A stretch of 64,000 nucleotides of DNA from NCBI GenBank assembly GCA_965247775.1, contig OZ252031.1:496001-560000 (forward strand), read 5' to 3'. This DNA comes from G965247775 sp965247775. Lineage in GTDB: Bacteria; Chloroflexota; Dehalococcoidia; Bin125. Positions 25,428-34,206 of this stretch are shown here, piece after piece (the stretch's first letter is position 1; every line of letters begins with the position of its first letter). The notes under the pieces were generated by a model. That model was not told where the DNA came from. It worked only from the letters and a program-made list of their open reading frames with translations, and searched no databases. The position numbers and the translations under genes are program-made.

Positions 25428-26759
25428 CTACTCGGGCACGTACGCCACGCCGTCGACGATCATGGAGCCGCCGGGAATCGGAAGCGGGCCGGGCACTCCC
25501 GTGACGACAACGGAGGGCGGATTCGAGGGCACCGCATCCCGCAGAGCGGCGTAGACGGCGCTGGAGTCCCGCACGTCCGCCACGAATGCGCGCAGCCGCA
25601 CCAGGTTCGAGAGCTCCGTGCCGCCGGCCCGGCAGATCTCATCGAGCCGGCCGAAGATGTACTCCAGCTGGCTGCGAGCATCCGGCGCGGAGTGAGGACC
25701 GCTGCGATCTCCTGCCGCCAGCTGCGAGATCCAGAGGAGCGGGCCGGCCTTGATCGCCTCCGGCTCGTGCGCGAGGGACTCAGCGCCGGTGCTGATCACC
25801 TCTCTCGTCGCGCCGAAGCCCGGCCGCAGCGTCTGGGTCAGATGCTCCATCTTCACAGCGTTGTCAGCGTGGCCAAGGTTCGGCGCCTCGAGCCGTGGCG
25901 TGCCGAGTCCGTGCACCGGCACGACGGTTCGGGCCGGTGGGTTCTCGCCGAAACGGTTCTTCCAGACCTGGTCGAGTTCGTAGTAATCGCCGATGTCGGT
26001 CAGATAGAGGGTCGTGTGCACAACGTCATCAAGCGTGGCGTCGACACGTCCGATGAAGTCTTCGAAGCGTGTCAGCAGGAAGTCCACCTCGTTGCGGATC
26101 TCGCTGCCCCACCAGAGCGCCTCGTTTACCCGGACTCCGTCCGGGATACCCATCGTTTTCCAGTCGTTGGCGACATCGCCAACCGTGAAGACATAGGGGC
26201 CGGCCGTGACGACCTCGTTGAAGGGGCCCTCCTCCACGAATGACTCGCCCCACAGGGGCTGGGAGAGACGCTCCTGGTAACCCTCCGTGGAGGGCTGGAT
26301 CTCCTTGCGATGCGTCTCGTTCGGGATCACGGCGATGCCGGTCGGATTGATCACGCAGCCCTCCGGCGCGAGCTCTCCCGTCGCCAGGAGCGCGCTCGCC
26401 GGCCGGCCGCGCTCCATGAAACCCGGTCCCCGGCTGACGTCGAGGTAGGCATCGGCGTACACCTTGCGCGGAATGTGCTGTTCGACCTGGAGCATCTCGT
26501 TGATCGACGAGCCGAGCTCCGCCAGTCCCTTGGCGTAGCGCTCGAAGATGTACCGCGTCTGTGCCGCGCAGTGGCCAGGCGGCGAGAAGTGGTATGGCGC
26601 CTCGGGCTGCACCTCCTTCGGCATGCGACCCGAACCGTCGACCGCGACGCTCCCCATGAACGCATACGGCCCGGCGCTCGCGATCCTGGAGTAGTAGAGC
26701 CCCTCACCATCGACAACGTCCTTGACCGCTCGCCCCACGCCGGATTCGACCGTGCTCAT
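25428..26759 (-). CDS. Second triple-domain RidA/YjgF-like protein
   Basis: A 443-residue protein of three RidA-like domains, about 20-145, 170-310 and 315-440. Characteristic strands are YAFMGSVAVDGSG, YVFTVGDVANDW and LLWISQLAAGDRSG. The helices read CAAQTRYIFERYAKGLAEL, IRNEVDFLLTRFEDFIG and ARSQLEYIFGRLDEIC, and the strands after them MLQVEQHIPR, VVHTTLYLTD and LVRLRAFVAD. The pairs of closing strands (NPTGIAVIP, ARTVVPVHG, PSVVVTGVPG) recur too. The architecture equals the protein at 12412 but the two are strongly diverged. GGAG lies six bases before the ATG at 26759. The neighbouring CocE hydrolase suggests a catabolic rather than biosynthetic context. Confidence 0.7.
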   Translation of the reverse strand: MSTVESGVGRAVKDVVDGEGLYYSRIASAGPYAFMGSVAVDGSGRMPKEVQPEAPYHFSPPGHCAAQTRYIFERYAKGLAELGSSINEMLQVEQHIPRKVYADAYLDVSRGPGFMERGRPASALLATGELAPEGCVINPTGIAVIPNETHRKEIQPSTEGYQERLSQPLWGESFVEEGPFNEVVTAGPYVFTVGDVANDWKTMGIPDGVRVNEALWWGSEIRNEVDFLLTRFEDFIGRVDATLDDVVHTTLYLTDIGDYYELDQVWKNRFGENPPARTVVPVHGLGTPRLEAPNLGHADNAVKMEHLTQTLRPGFGATREVISTGAESLAHEPEAIKAGPLLWISQLAAGDRSGPHSAPDARSQLEYIFGRLDEICRAGGTELSNLVRLRAFVADVRDSSAVYAALRDAVPSNPPSVVVTGVPGPLPIPGGSMIVDGVAYVPE

Positions 26760-26899
26760 CTTGCTCCTACCCCTCGTTTCGAAGCGACCGGCGGAAACAC
26801 TCGGCCCTGCCGTGCCGCGACGCTGAATGCAGCGCGGACCCTAACCGTGCCGCTGGCCGTTGTCGAGGAAACGAGGCGAAGCTTGACGCCCCCACCGGA

Positions 26900-27285
26900 G
26901 TCAAGAGCCTCGTGCGCCATGGCATCCAGCGGCGGCGGGAACATCGTCTGTGTGGCCTCGATCTCGGGCGAGAAGGTCACCGCCACCACGCAGACCGCCT
27001 ACTGCGCCTCGAAAGGGGCCTACCACCAACTGGTGCGGTATATGGCGTGTCGCTGGCCCTGCACCAGATCTGCGTCAACGCCTTCCGGGCGGAATCCCCA
27101 TGGATCAAAACCTGGAGTTCATCCAGGTGCCCGAGATTCGCGCCGCGTTCTCACAGCGGACGCCCCTGGGTCGGTTCGGAACGCTCCATGATGTAGCCGG
27201 CGCCGTCGAGTACTTCGCCTCCGATGAAGCGAGTTGGATCACGGGGTCGCTCCTGATCATGGACGGCGGCTACGAGCTGACGTAG
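26900..27285 (+). pseudogene. C-terminal part of a short-chain dehydrogenase, two frameshifts
   Basis: Three frames in succession give an SDR: GGNIVCVASISGEKV and YCASKGAYHQLVRYMA (catalytic Tyr/Lys in YCASK) to about 27045, then VSLALHQICVNAF, then GIPMDQNLEF, FSQRTPLGRFGTLHDVAGAVEYFASDEASWITGSLLIMDGGYELT with a stop at 27283-27285. The Rossmann motif half is absent. The pseudogene is divergent from the RidA gene, with no clear promoter between them. The remaining 270 bases before the next gene show nothing. Confidence 0.7.
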
Positions 27286-27557
27286 GACCGCGTCGCCCGG
27301 GCCCACCGAAGCAGGGCTGCGCCGCGCGGATCTGCACCCCCTCAGTCGATCGGCGCGGGGTGCGACAGCTGATACTGCCCTCGTCCCTCATGAAGCCCAG
27401 CATCAACGAAACGCCGCCCGTACGCGTCCTCCTTCAAGGTGAGTTCCAGAGGCTGATGGGCTCACCCCTGCGCAAAGAGGGGGGCATGGCACTACCTTTA
27501 GGCGACGCGGGACCGATCAGCGCAGCTCACTCAGATCCACGTTGACGGAGGTTCACA

Positions 27558-29204
27558 ATGGCTGAAGGGACGGGCTCCGAACTCCTCGCGCGGCAGATGC
27601 GCGACGAGGGGGTTGAAGATCTCTTCTACATCATGGGCGGCCCCATCATCGAGGTCGCCGGATCGGCCGCGGACTACGGGATCCGCACCATCGATTGCCG
27701 CCACGAGCAGGGCGCCGCAATGGCGGCGCACGGCTATGCGCGGGTGAAGCGCGCGCCTGGCATGTGCCTCGCCGCCTCCGGCCCCGCCACCACGAACCTG
27801 CTCACAGGCATCGCCAACGCCTACCTGGACGGCGTGCCGATGGTGGCGCTGGGCGGCGCTGCCGCGGTGCGGTCCTTCGACACGGACGCGTTCCAGGAGT
27901 ACGACCAACTGGCCATGGCGCGGCCGGTCACACGCTGGGCGGCGCGCGTCCACCACGCCGATCGCCTGCCGGAGTACTTCAACATCGCGATTCGCAAGGC
28001 GCAAGGGCCAAAGCCCGGCCCGACCTATCTCGACCTCCCCGGCGACGCGCTCTACCAGCGGGTTGACGATGCGTCCGTCTGGTTCCCTCCGGGCGGGGAG
28101 AGGCCCGCGCGACCGGCCGCCGACGAAGGTGCGATCGCCCGGGCGATCGAGATCCTGGGGCGGGCCGAGCGACCGATCGTGCTGACCGGCAGTGGGGTCT
28201 TCTGGTCCGAGGCGGCGGCCGAGCTGCGCGCGTTCGTCGAGCAGGCGCGCGTCCCGTTCTTCACCACGCCCCAAGGCCGAGGGGTGATTCCGGAGGACCA
28301 CGAACTCGCTTTCCTGGCCGCCCGCGGCCAGGCCTTCCGCGAAGCGGACGCGATCCTCGTGGTCGGGACACGCTTCAACTTCATCGTCTCGTTCGGCCAC
28401 CCACCGCGGTTCGCCGAGGACGTCAAGGTGATCCAGATCGATACGGACTCAACGGAGATCGGGCGTAATCGGCCCATTGAGCTTGGGATCGTCGCCGACG
28501 CGAAAGTCGCTCTCGCTGCGCTGACGGCGGCAGCGAGGCGAGCCGGCATTCGGGCCCCGGACACATGGGCGGCCCGGCTGAGCGAGTCCCACGACGCGAA
28601 ACGCCAGCAGTCGCTCGAACTCGCTGAATCGGACGCGTCGCCGATTCACCCGTTGCGCATCGCCAACGAGCTGGTGAACTTCGTAAACCGCGACACCATC
28701 TTCTGCGTCGATGGCATGGACACTCTGAACTTCGGCCGTCAGTGGATCCCGTCATACGTGGAGGGCGCTCGTCTCAACTCCGGGCCGAACGGCTGCATGG
28801 GGACCGGTCTCCCCTTCGCGATGGGTGCGCAGGTCGCGGCGCCGGGCCGCCAAGTCGTGGCGTTCGTCGGCGATGGATCGTTTCTCATGAACGTCCAGGA
28901 GTTCGACACGATGGTGCGGCACAATCTGCCGATCGTCGCCGTCATCAACAACAACGGTGGCTGGACAGGCGGCTCGAACACGACACCAGGTCGTTCCCTG
29001 GGCTTCGGGCAGCGATACCACGACGTGGTCGAGGCGCTCGGCGGCTACGGCGAACTCGTCACGGAGCCGCAGGAAATCCGCCCGGCCATCGAGCGGGCGT
29101 TCGCCAGCGGGAAGCCGGCTTGTGTGAACGTCCACGCCGCGGAGCACGAGCGCGCCTCCACCGTTCGCTTCGGCGGCTACTCGACCATGATGGCGCGCCA
29201 GTAG
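27558..29204 (+). CDS. Thiamine-diphosphate-dependent lyase/decarboxylase (acetolactate synthase / oxalyl-CoA decarboxylase superfamily)
   Basis: A 548-residue TPP enzyme with all three domains. PYR: FYIMGGPIIEVAG and the thiamine-activating Glu50 in CRHEQGAAMAAHGYAR. Central: YLDLPGDALYQR and PIVLTGSGVFWSEA, ending VIQIDTDSTEIGRNRP. PP: FVGDGSFLMNVQEFDTMVRHNLPIVAVINNNGGW with the GDG...NN metal motif. GNR-type and oxalyl/2-hydroxyacyl-CoA lyase relatives share the GGWTGG and YHDVVEALGGYGE region, so a 2-hydroxyacyl-CoA lyase or oxalyl-CoA decarboxylase activity is more likely than acetolactate synthesis; no small regulatory subunit is adjacent. GGAGG precedes the ATG. Confidence 0.85.
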   Translation: MAEGTGSELLARQMRDEGVEDLFYIMGGPIIEVAGSAADYGIRTIDCRHEQGAAMAAHGYARVKRAPGMCLAASGPATTNLLTGIANAYLDGVPMVALGGAAAVRSFDTDAFQEYDQLAMARPVTRWAARVHHADRLPEYFNIAIRKAQGPKPGPTYLDLPGDALYQRVDDASVWFPPGGERPARPAADEGAIARAIEILGRAERPIVLTGSGVFWSEAAAELRAFVEQARVPFFTTPQGRGVIPEDHELAFLAARGQAFREADAILVVGTRFNFIVSFGHPPRFAEDVKVIQIDTDSTEIGRNRPIELGIVADAKVALAALTAAARRAGIRAPDTWAARLSESHDAKRQQSLELAESDASPIHPLRIANELVNFVNRDTIFCVDGMDTLNFGRQWIPSYVEGARLNSGPNGCMGTGLPFAMGAQVAAPGRQVVAFVGDGSFLMNVQEFDTMVRHNLPIVAVINNNGGWTGGSNTTPGRSLGFGQRYHDVVEALGGYGELVTEPQEIRPAIERAFASGKPACVNVHAAEHERASTVRFGGYSTMMARQ

Positions 29205-29567
29205 CGGACCGCGTCCGCTGCGGCCGCGGTCACGCCGGAGGTCTTCCTCGACTCCCACGGGCACAACCGCGTCCGCAGGCACCGCCGCGACCGCGGGCGC
29301 CACCGGCTCCGGGGGCTCGGCCGCCTCCGGGCGCACGACGGCCGCTTCCTCGGCCCCTCTTGTCGCGGGTACCGCCGGGCTGCGTTCCGGCTCAGGGGCG
29401 GGATCGCGCGCCGTCACCGCCGTGCGCTCCTCGTCGCCGGCCAGGCTGCTGACTGAGGAGCCAGAACTCCCGATCATCACGGCCGCAGTCACGCTCCCGA
29501 CTACCAGGCCGAAGAGAAGGGGGCTGAGGGCTCTCCAACGCCGGTCATCTCCCGGCTGCTCGCGCAT
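29205..29567 (-). pseudogene. N-terminal fragment of a single-pass membrane protein
   Basis: From the ATG at 29567 the reverse strand gives a short basic N-terminus (DDRRWR), one membrane segment (ALSPLLFGLVVGSVTAAVMIG) and a Ser/Gly stretch. A Pro/Glu/Ala/Val-rich linker follows and continues until it runs into the 3' end of the TPP gene. No folded domain follows, so the protein is probably truncated. The composition is that of membrane-anchored envelope proteins, but no family can be named. There is only a distant G-rich ribosome-binding candidate. Confidence 0.35.
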
Positions 29568-30094
29568 GCTCGAGACAATTCCCCCCCACCCGCTAACGGC
29601 ATCTTCGACTCACGATTCGCCATGGATCACCCTCGAACATATCGGAGCGATTGCTGCCGGTGTGCGCCCGCGCAGGGGACTCGGAACCGAAGTTCCCGGT
29701 ACGTGACGAAAGGGCGGAGAGTGGGAAGCGGACCACGCCGTGGACCCCGCCCGTTGGCCACATGCGGCCACGACGGCGTCCCTGCCTGGCACTCGCGCTT
29801 TCCTGCGCCGACCAAGATTGTCGCCCGGGACACCGCTGTCAATCCGGCGCGCGGCCTGCTCGCGGTCGGGGCCCTCTGGCGCGCCCCCGGCGACGCGGCC
29901 TGGAGCAGCGAAATCTCCCGCCCAGTTGCGTTGCCTTCGCTCTCCGAGCCGCCTCGCCACCGCCTCGCGGGCCGGGCGCGCAGACTCAACCCCGGCGGGC
30001 GGCCCCTTGCCCCAGTTCGTCCGCCGGGCTCGGGACTGTGGCCGAAGCCTCGCAGCAGAGACCAGATGATGTTTCACCATCGGGCCACTCGGCG
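29568..30094. other. Unassigned intergenic stretch
   Basis: No gene is supported in these ~530 bases. Open frames on both strands are short, arginine-rich and without a ribosome-binding site or motif. It separates the membrane fragment from the end of the rhodanese gene. Confidence 0.35.
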
Positions 30095-30880
30095 TTAGCG
30101 CTCGATCGGAGCGTGGGGATCGCGAACCCAGTCACCGAAGGAGCCGTCGTACAGCCGTACGTCGTATCCGGCGAGCCGCAGCGCCATCGTGGGGACGGAG
30201 GCGCGAGGCCCACGCAGGCAGTACGTGATGATGGGCCGTCCCGGCGGGATCCCGGCCTTGTCGAGGATTGTCGAGATACTTTCCGCCGTGGCGAAGAGAT
30301 CGTCGTCTTGGGGACGAAACGCCTGCCAGGGGACGTGGACCGCGCCGGGCAGATGTCCACCGCGGCCGCTCACCTCCACCTCCCCAGCGAATTCCTCATC
30401 CGTGCGGGTGTCCAGCAGGACCGGTCCCGCACCATCGCTGATGGCGCGGCGCACATCGTCCCGGTCCGCACGCAACTCCGGACGCGGCCGAGCTATGAAG
30501 CCCGCCGGCTGCGCTCGGATCGGACGGTAGTACAGCTCGCCGCCGAGATCTTCCCAGCGGTTGAAAGGCTGGCGTAGGAAGCGCACATCGGGATGCCCGA
30601 GATACTCCAGGATCCAGGCGAACATCGCGCCATCCCGCCCGTCCGCGTCGTCATAGAGGAGAACGGGGCTGTCGCCGGGCACGCCCAGCCCTGCCAGCCA
30701 GCCGGCCAGCTCGTCGTCGCTAAGCAGCGCGCCGTTCGGATCGAACGCTTTGGCGGCCGGAACGTTGATGGCGCCCTGGATGTGTCCCTTCAAGTAGCGG
30801 ACCATTCGTCGGGGATCGACGATGACGACCGCGGCGTCGGACGGGTCCGGCAGAAGGGAGGTGGCGTCGAGGAGTTGCAC
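30095..30880 (-). CDS. Two-domain sulfurtransferase (thiosulfate/3-mercaptopyruvate type)
   Basis: A 261-residue tandem rhodanese. The first domain (VIVDPRRMVRYLKGHIQGAINVP, LLYDDADGRDGAMFAWILEYLG) has no catalytic cysteine, as is normal. The second domain (LLDTRTDEEFAGE, GHLPGAVHVPW) carries Cys221 in the loop CLRGPRAS, which resembles CRxGxR-type thiosulfate sulfurtransferases more than the CGSGVTA loop of mercaptopyruvate enzymes. It is the last gene of a three-gene operon with OsmC (8 bases upstream) and a MetE-like protein, which points to sulfur or methylthio-compound handling. Confidence 0.9.
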   Translation of the reverse strand: MQLLDATSLLPDPSDAAVVIVDPRRMVRYLKGHIQGAINVPAAKAFDPNGALLSDDELAGWLAGLGVPGDSPVLLYDDADGRDGAMFAWILEYLGHPDVRFLRQPFNRWEDLGGELYYRPIRAQPAGFIARPRPELRADRDDVRRAISDGAGPVLLDTRTDEEFAGEVEVSGRGGHLPGAVHVPWQAFRPQDDDLFATAESISTILDKAGIPPGRPIITYCLRGPRASVPTMALRLAGYDVRLYDGSFGDWVRDPHAPIER

Positions 30881-30888
30881 CGCAGGGA

Positions 30889-31428
30889 CTACTGCACAAT
30901 CTCAAGCTCGGCGCGAACTGGTGTCGCACGCGCCACGCTCTGCGCGACGGGAGAGCCGGCCACGGCCTTGTCGAAGATCTCCTGCAGCGCGGCCGCGTCC
31001 GCATCGGCCTGCGCATAGATCTTGACGTCGACGCCTCCGTAGGCGGGATTGCCGCTGTCGTCCAGGTCAGCCCACTTGAGGATGTTCTCGAAATTGCCCT
31101 CGACGGCGATCTCCAGGTTCTGGATCTGCACGCCGCGGCGGGTGGCGTTGAGCACGAAGCCGACCATGATGCAGGAGCCCACCGCGGAGAGCAGGTGCTC
31201 GTGGGCGCTGGCGCCGCTGTCCTGCGTGTCGAGCGCGTCCGGCTCGTCGAGTTCCACGGTGTGGGTGCGGGTGTGCGCCTTGGCCTTGAAGCCGCCCTGC
31301 CAGACGACGCGGGATCGCCACGGGCCGCTGAAGGCCTTGAGGTTGTCCTCATCCTTCAGGCCCTCTATGACGGCTTCCAGCTTGGCTGGATGGAGGCCAT
31401 TGATGACCACGTCTTCCTGGGTTGTCAT
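30889..31428 (-). CDS. OsmC-family protein
   Basis: A 179-residue OsmC/Ohr-fold protein: FKAKAHTRTHTVELDEPDAL, HEHLLSAVGSCIMVGFVLNATRRGVQIQNLEIAVEGNF, and a C-terminal LQEIFDKAVAGSPVAQSVARATPV. Classical peroxide-reducing OsmC/Ohr proteins use two cysteines. Only Cys86 in VGSCIM is present, at the position of the second one; the C-terminal block also has Val where many homologues have CPV. A peroxidase role is therefore uncertain. The ATG at 31428 is chosen over a longer upstream extension because AAGG precedes it and the fold begins there. It is 14 bases after the MetE-like gene and 8 before the rhodanese. Confidence 0.85.
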   Translation of the reverse strand: MTTQEDVVINGLHPAKLEAVIEGLKDEDNLKAFSGPWRSRVVWQGGFKAKAHTRTHTVELDEPDALDTQDSGASAHEHLLSAVGSCIMVGFVLNATRRGVQIQNLEIAVEGNFENILKWADLDDSGNPAYGGVDVKIYAQADADAAALQEIFDKAVAGSPVAQSVARATPVRAELEIVQ

Positions 31429-31442
31429 GGTGTGCTGCCTTT

Positions 31443-32609
31443 CTACGCGTGCGCGAAATCCGCGCGCAGTTGCTGCGCGGCGGTGGCGATCGCCTTGAGC
31501 TTGGCGGCGGCGACGTCCGGCGTGGCGACCGAACGCTCGGCGAAGGTCCCGAAGCCGCAGTCGGGGTTTAGGGTGATCCGGTCGGCGTCGAAGAAACGGA
31601 GGAACTCCTTGGTGCGGGCGACGATAGCGGCGGGTTCTTCGATCTCGTCCGTGCGGGGATTGACGACTCCCAAGCCCAGCTCCTTCTCGTTGCCGTACTC
31701 CTTGAACACGTCCACCTCGCCGGCCCGGGGCGTCGCCATCTCCAGCACGAGCTGATCGACCGGCATGCGCATCAGCCAGGGCAGGAGCGGGCCGTAGTTG
31801 CCCTCCAGCAGGACCTCCTCCTTCTTGCTCCAGTTGCCACGACAGACGTGCACGGAGAGGTGCACGCCCTCGATGCCGTGCACGGTTTCTTCCATCAGCC
31901 GCAGGGCGAAGTCCATCTCGTCGCTGGGGTCCCGCCGGGAGCCAAGTGCCGCGCACATGAAGGTTTCCTCGCTCTCGTCTCCGTAGACGACCTGGGTCAG
32001 CGTGGGCTCATCGAGCTGCACTGTGGCGACGCCCATGTCCCGCAGCGCGAGGATCTCGTCGCGCAGGATACGAACGACGTCCTCGGCACACGCTTCCTGC
32101 GCCGGATAGGCGTCCTTGGAGAGTTGCTCGAACCAGGCTGAACGGGTCAGCAAGTACGGCCCGGGCAGCGGTACTTTGATCGGCTTGCTTGTGTGCTTCT
32201 GGAGGAACGCGACCTCATCCAGAGCCAGGCCCGTGGGCTTGCGCCGCAGCTTGTCGATGGCCACCGGACTCTTGATGGCGAAGGCGGGCACATCGAGGGC
32301 GCGCAGCGTTTCCTCGAAGCTGGCGCGGTCCGGCACGTAGTCGAGCAGCTCGGAAACCGTCATGAGCCGCATGCCCTCGATCTTCTCCACCACAAAGGAG
32401 TAGAAGTTGTCGCGGCGCTGCTCGCCGTCGGTAACCTCGTCCACGCCGGCCTCCTCCTGTAGGCGGAGGGCCTCGATCACGGCGTCGTCGGCAACGCTGT
32501 CGAACTCTTGCTGTGAGATTTCGTCCGCTTGCCGCTTGCGCAGCGCCCGGACGAGTTCGGGCGGGCGGCACCAGCTTCCGACCGTGGAAACCGTGAATAG
32601 CTGTTGCAT
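31443..32609 (-). CDS. MetE-like (cobalamin-independent methionine synthase C-terminal-domain) protein
   Basis: A 388-residue UROD/MetE-fold barrel, equivalent to the catalytic C-terminal half of MetE (COG0620). Motifs: FTVSTVGSWCRPPELV at the start, EAGVDEVTDGEQRRDNF, KVPLPGPYLLTRSAWF, VQLDEPTLT, LSVHVCRGN (His and Cys zinc ligands), LEMATPRAGEVDVF and LNPDCGFGTFAER (third cysteine). Short MetE-like proteins of this kind methylate or demethylate thiols using diverse methyl donors; the folate-binding N-terminal half of true MetE is absent. The ATG at 32609 has GGAGG five bases upstream, better than the GTG two codons earlier. First gene of the MetE-like/OsmC/rhodanese operon. Confidence 0.85.
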   Translation of the reverse strand: MQQLFTVSTVGSWCRPPELVRALRKRQADEISQQEFDSVADDAVIEALRLQEEAGVDEVTDGEQRRDNFYSFVVEKIEGMRLMTVSELLDYVPDRASFEETLRALDVPAFAIKSPVAIDKLRRKPTGLALDEVAFLQKHTSKPIKVPLPGPYLLTRSAWFEQLSKDAYPAQEACAEDVVRILRDEILALRDMGVATVQLDEPTLTQVVYGDESEETFMCAALGSRRDPSDEMDFALRLMEETVHGIEGVHLSVHVCRGNWSKKEEVLLEGNYGPLLPWLMRMPVDQLVLEMATPRAGEVDVFKEYGNEKELGLGVVNPRTDEIEEPAAIVARTKEFLRFFDADRITLNPDCGFGTFAERSVATPDVAAAKLKAIATAAQQLRADFAHA

Positions 32610-32868
32610 ACACACCTCCAGACCCCTCGCTGCTGGAGGGCCAGGCTAGGCGAGGATCGGATCGTGCTCAACAGTCACGCCCACCGCGCCCGCGGAGGTC
32701 TGCATCCTGCGCTGCGGATCGGCTCGTGCCGAACGCTCGCACGGTGGGAGCCGCCGTAAGAGAGTCGCAAGCATGGCCAGAATCTTGCCCGCCCAGGCGG
32801 CTCGGATCGCCTTCAACGACAGACCGCGATATGTGCGGACGCACGCCCCCAACCTCCCCATGCACCTT

Positions 32869-32902
32869 CCAACGATGGGATAGGGCCAACGATGGGATAG
32901 GG
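32869..32902 (+). repeat. Perfect 17-bp tandem duplication
   Basis: CCAACGATGGGATAGGG occurs twice head to tail (32869-32885 and 32886-32902), in the ~500-base region between the MetE-like operon and the Tat-type pseudogene. The duplication is exact in a region where nothing else is conserved-looking, so it is either recent slippage or a tandem protein-binding site upstream of the divergent genes. No gene was recognised in 32640-33129. Confidence 0.7.
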
Positions 32903-33129
32903 AAGCTGTGCGGGATCAGGGGCGCGAGCCGCGTCACGCCTGTGAGCCTCTGTACTGCCCGGCGCCGGGGTGGCCGCCGATATCCAGCGAGGGATGGGCC
33001 CGCGGCCAGCGCGAGGGACGGGACAGCACCGTGGTGGACCCGCCACGCGAGACGTGGGCGGGCCGGCGCCGCGCACGGCGTGATCTCTTCCGTCTGCCGC
33101 GGGGACTGCGGCGGGACGGCCGGCAGCGG

Positions 33130-34185
33130 ATGCCGACAGCGGAGGGCCTCGCCGTGCGCCTAGCCGCCGTCGTCAGCGCACGCCTCCTCTCCCGCCGCCA
33201 GCTGCTCAAGCTGAGCGGCGTCGGCGGGGCGTTCTTGTTCGTCCAGCGCCTCGGCCTCACGGGACGCGCGCTGGAGGCCATGGAGATCCTCCCGGGCCGC
33301 AGGACCCAGGAGCAACGGCCCCCGCGTGCCACTGGCATCGGGCTCGCGCCGAGAGCCGCCTCCCCGGACCGGCCCCAGGCGCCGCCACCCACTGCCGCCG
33401 ATCAGGCCCACCATGCGCAGCGGTCCAGCACCCTCGCTTCCACCTTCACCGCGTCGCCCTTCCGCCGCGAGGACATGCTCATGATCGAGTTCGAGTTCTT
33501 CAATCTGGAACTCCAGGGCGGATCGCTGGCGCGCACATCGAACGCGACCGCGTACATCGTCGCCAAGTTCGCCACGGGGGCTGAGGCGCTGGCCGCAACA
33601 TATCGTGGAAGAGGCCTCCCGCGAGCCGGGCGACGCGCTGGAAGCGCCTGGAACCATTGGCGGCTCGCTGCCCCCGCGGGCACCGTCAGCTTCGATCTGA
33701 CCGGTTCCTCCCTCGGCACCTACGCGGTGGTCTTCGATCTCTTCGACGCCCGCGGGCAACACCACGCACTGGTGGGAAGCACACTCGGCCGCCGGCCAGT
33801 GCAGCACCATCGTGCGCCTGGAAGCGACGCCGCCGACCTACGTGAGTCACTCCTTCTCCCCGCCCTCGGGTCCTCCACTACCTCCGTCGACGTTACGGCC
33901 ACCGCCAGCGACGCCGGCGGCAGCGGCGTGCAGCGCATCGACGTCTGGCTCAACGATGCTCCCGTCGGGTACAACGGCGGCTGGCACGTCCGGACCATCT
34001 TCGCGCCCAGCGGCACCGTCACCTTCGACTTGAGCGCCCTGACCCCAGGCACCTATGGGGTCGTCTTCGACATCTTTGATGGTGCCGGGAACACCACCCA
34101 CTGGTGGGAGGCGCCGCACGGCCTACGACTCACCTGGCGTTCCCGATCGCGGGACCCGGCTGGCGAATCCCCGCGCCCGGGAAAG
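33130..34185 (+). pseudogene. Tat-exported repeat protein, several frameshifts
   Basis: From the ATG at 33130, LLSRRQLLKLSGVGGAFLF is a twin-arginine signal. A domain beginning FTASPFRREDMLMIEFEFFNLEL follows. Two beta-rich repeats are visible: GTVSFDLTGSSLGTYAVVFDLFD and GTVTFDLSALTPGTYGVVFDIFD, each originally followed by GNTTHWWEA. The first NTTHWWEA and the text after it (CSTIVRLEATPPTYVSH) are in a different frame from the rest, and another piece (PQHIVEEASREPGDALE) near 33600 is also out of frame. The shifts partly compensate, which leaves a long misleading open frame that runs on to 35436 opposite the next gene. Probably an inactivated secreted or envelope protein. Confidence 0.6.
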
Positions 34186-34206
34186 TCAGGATGCGGGAAG
34201 GGCGAC

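Noticed and set aside
29610..30080. A minus-strand gene between the membrane-protein fragment and the rhodanese
   Set aside because: The translation is Arg/Ala/Gly-rich with no motif and no ribosome-binding site.
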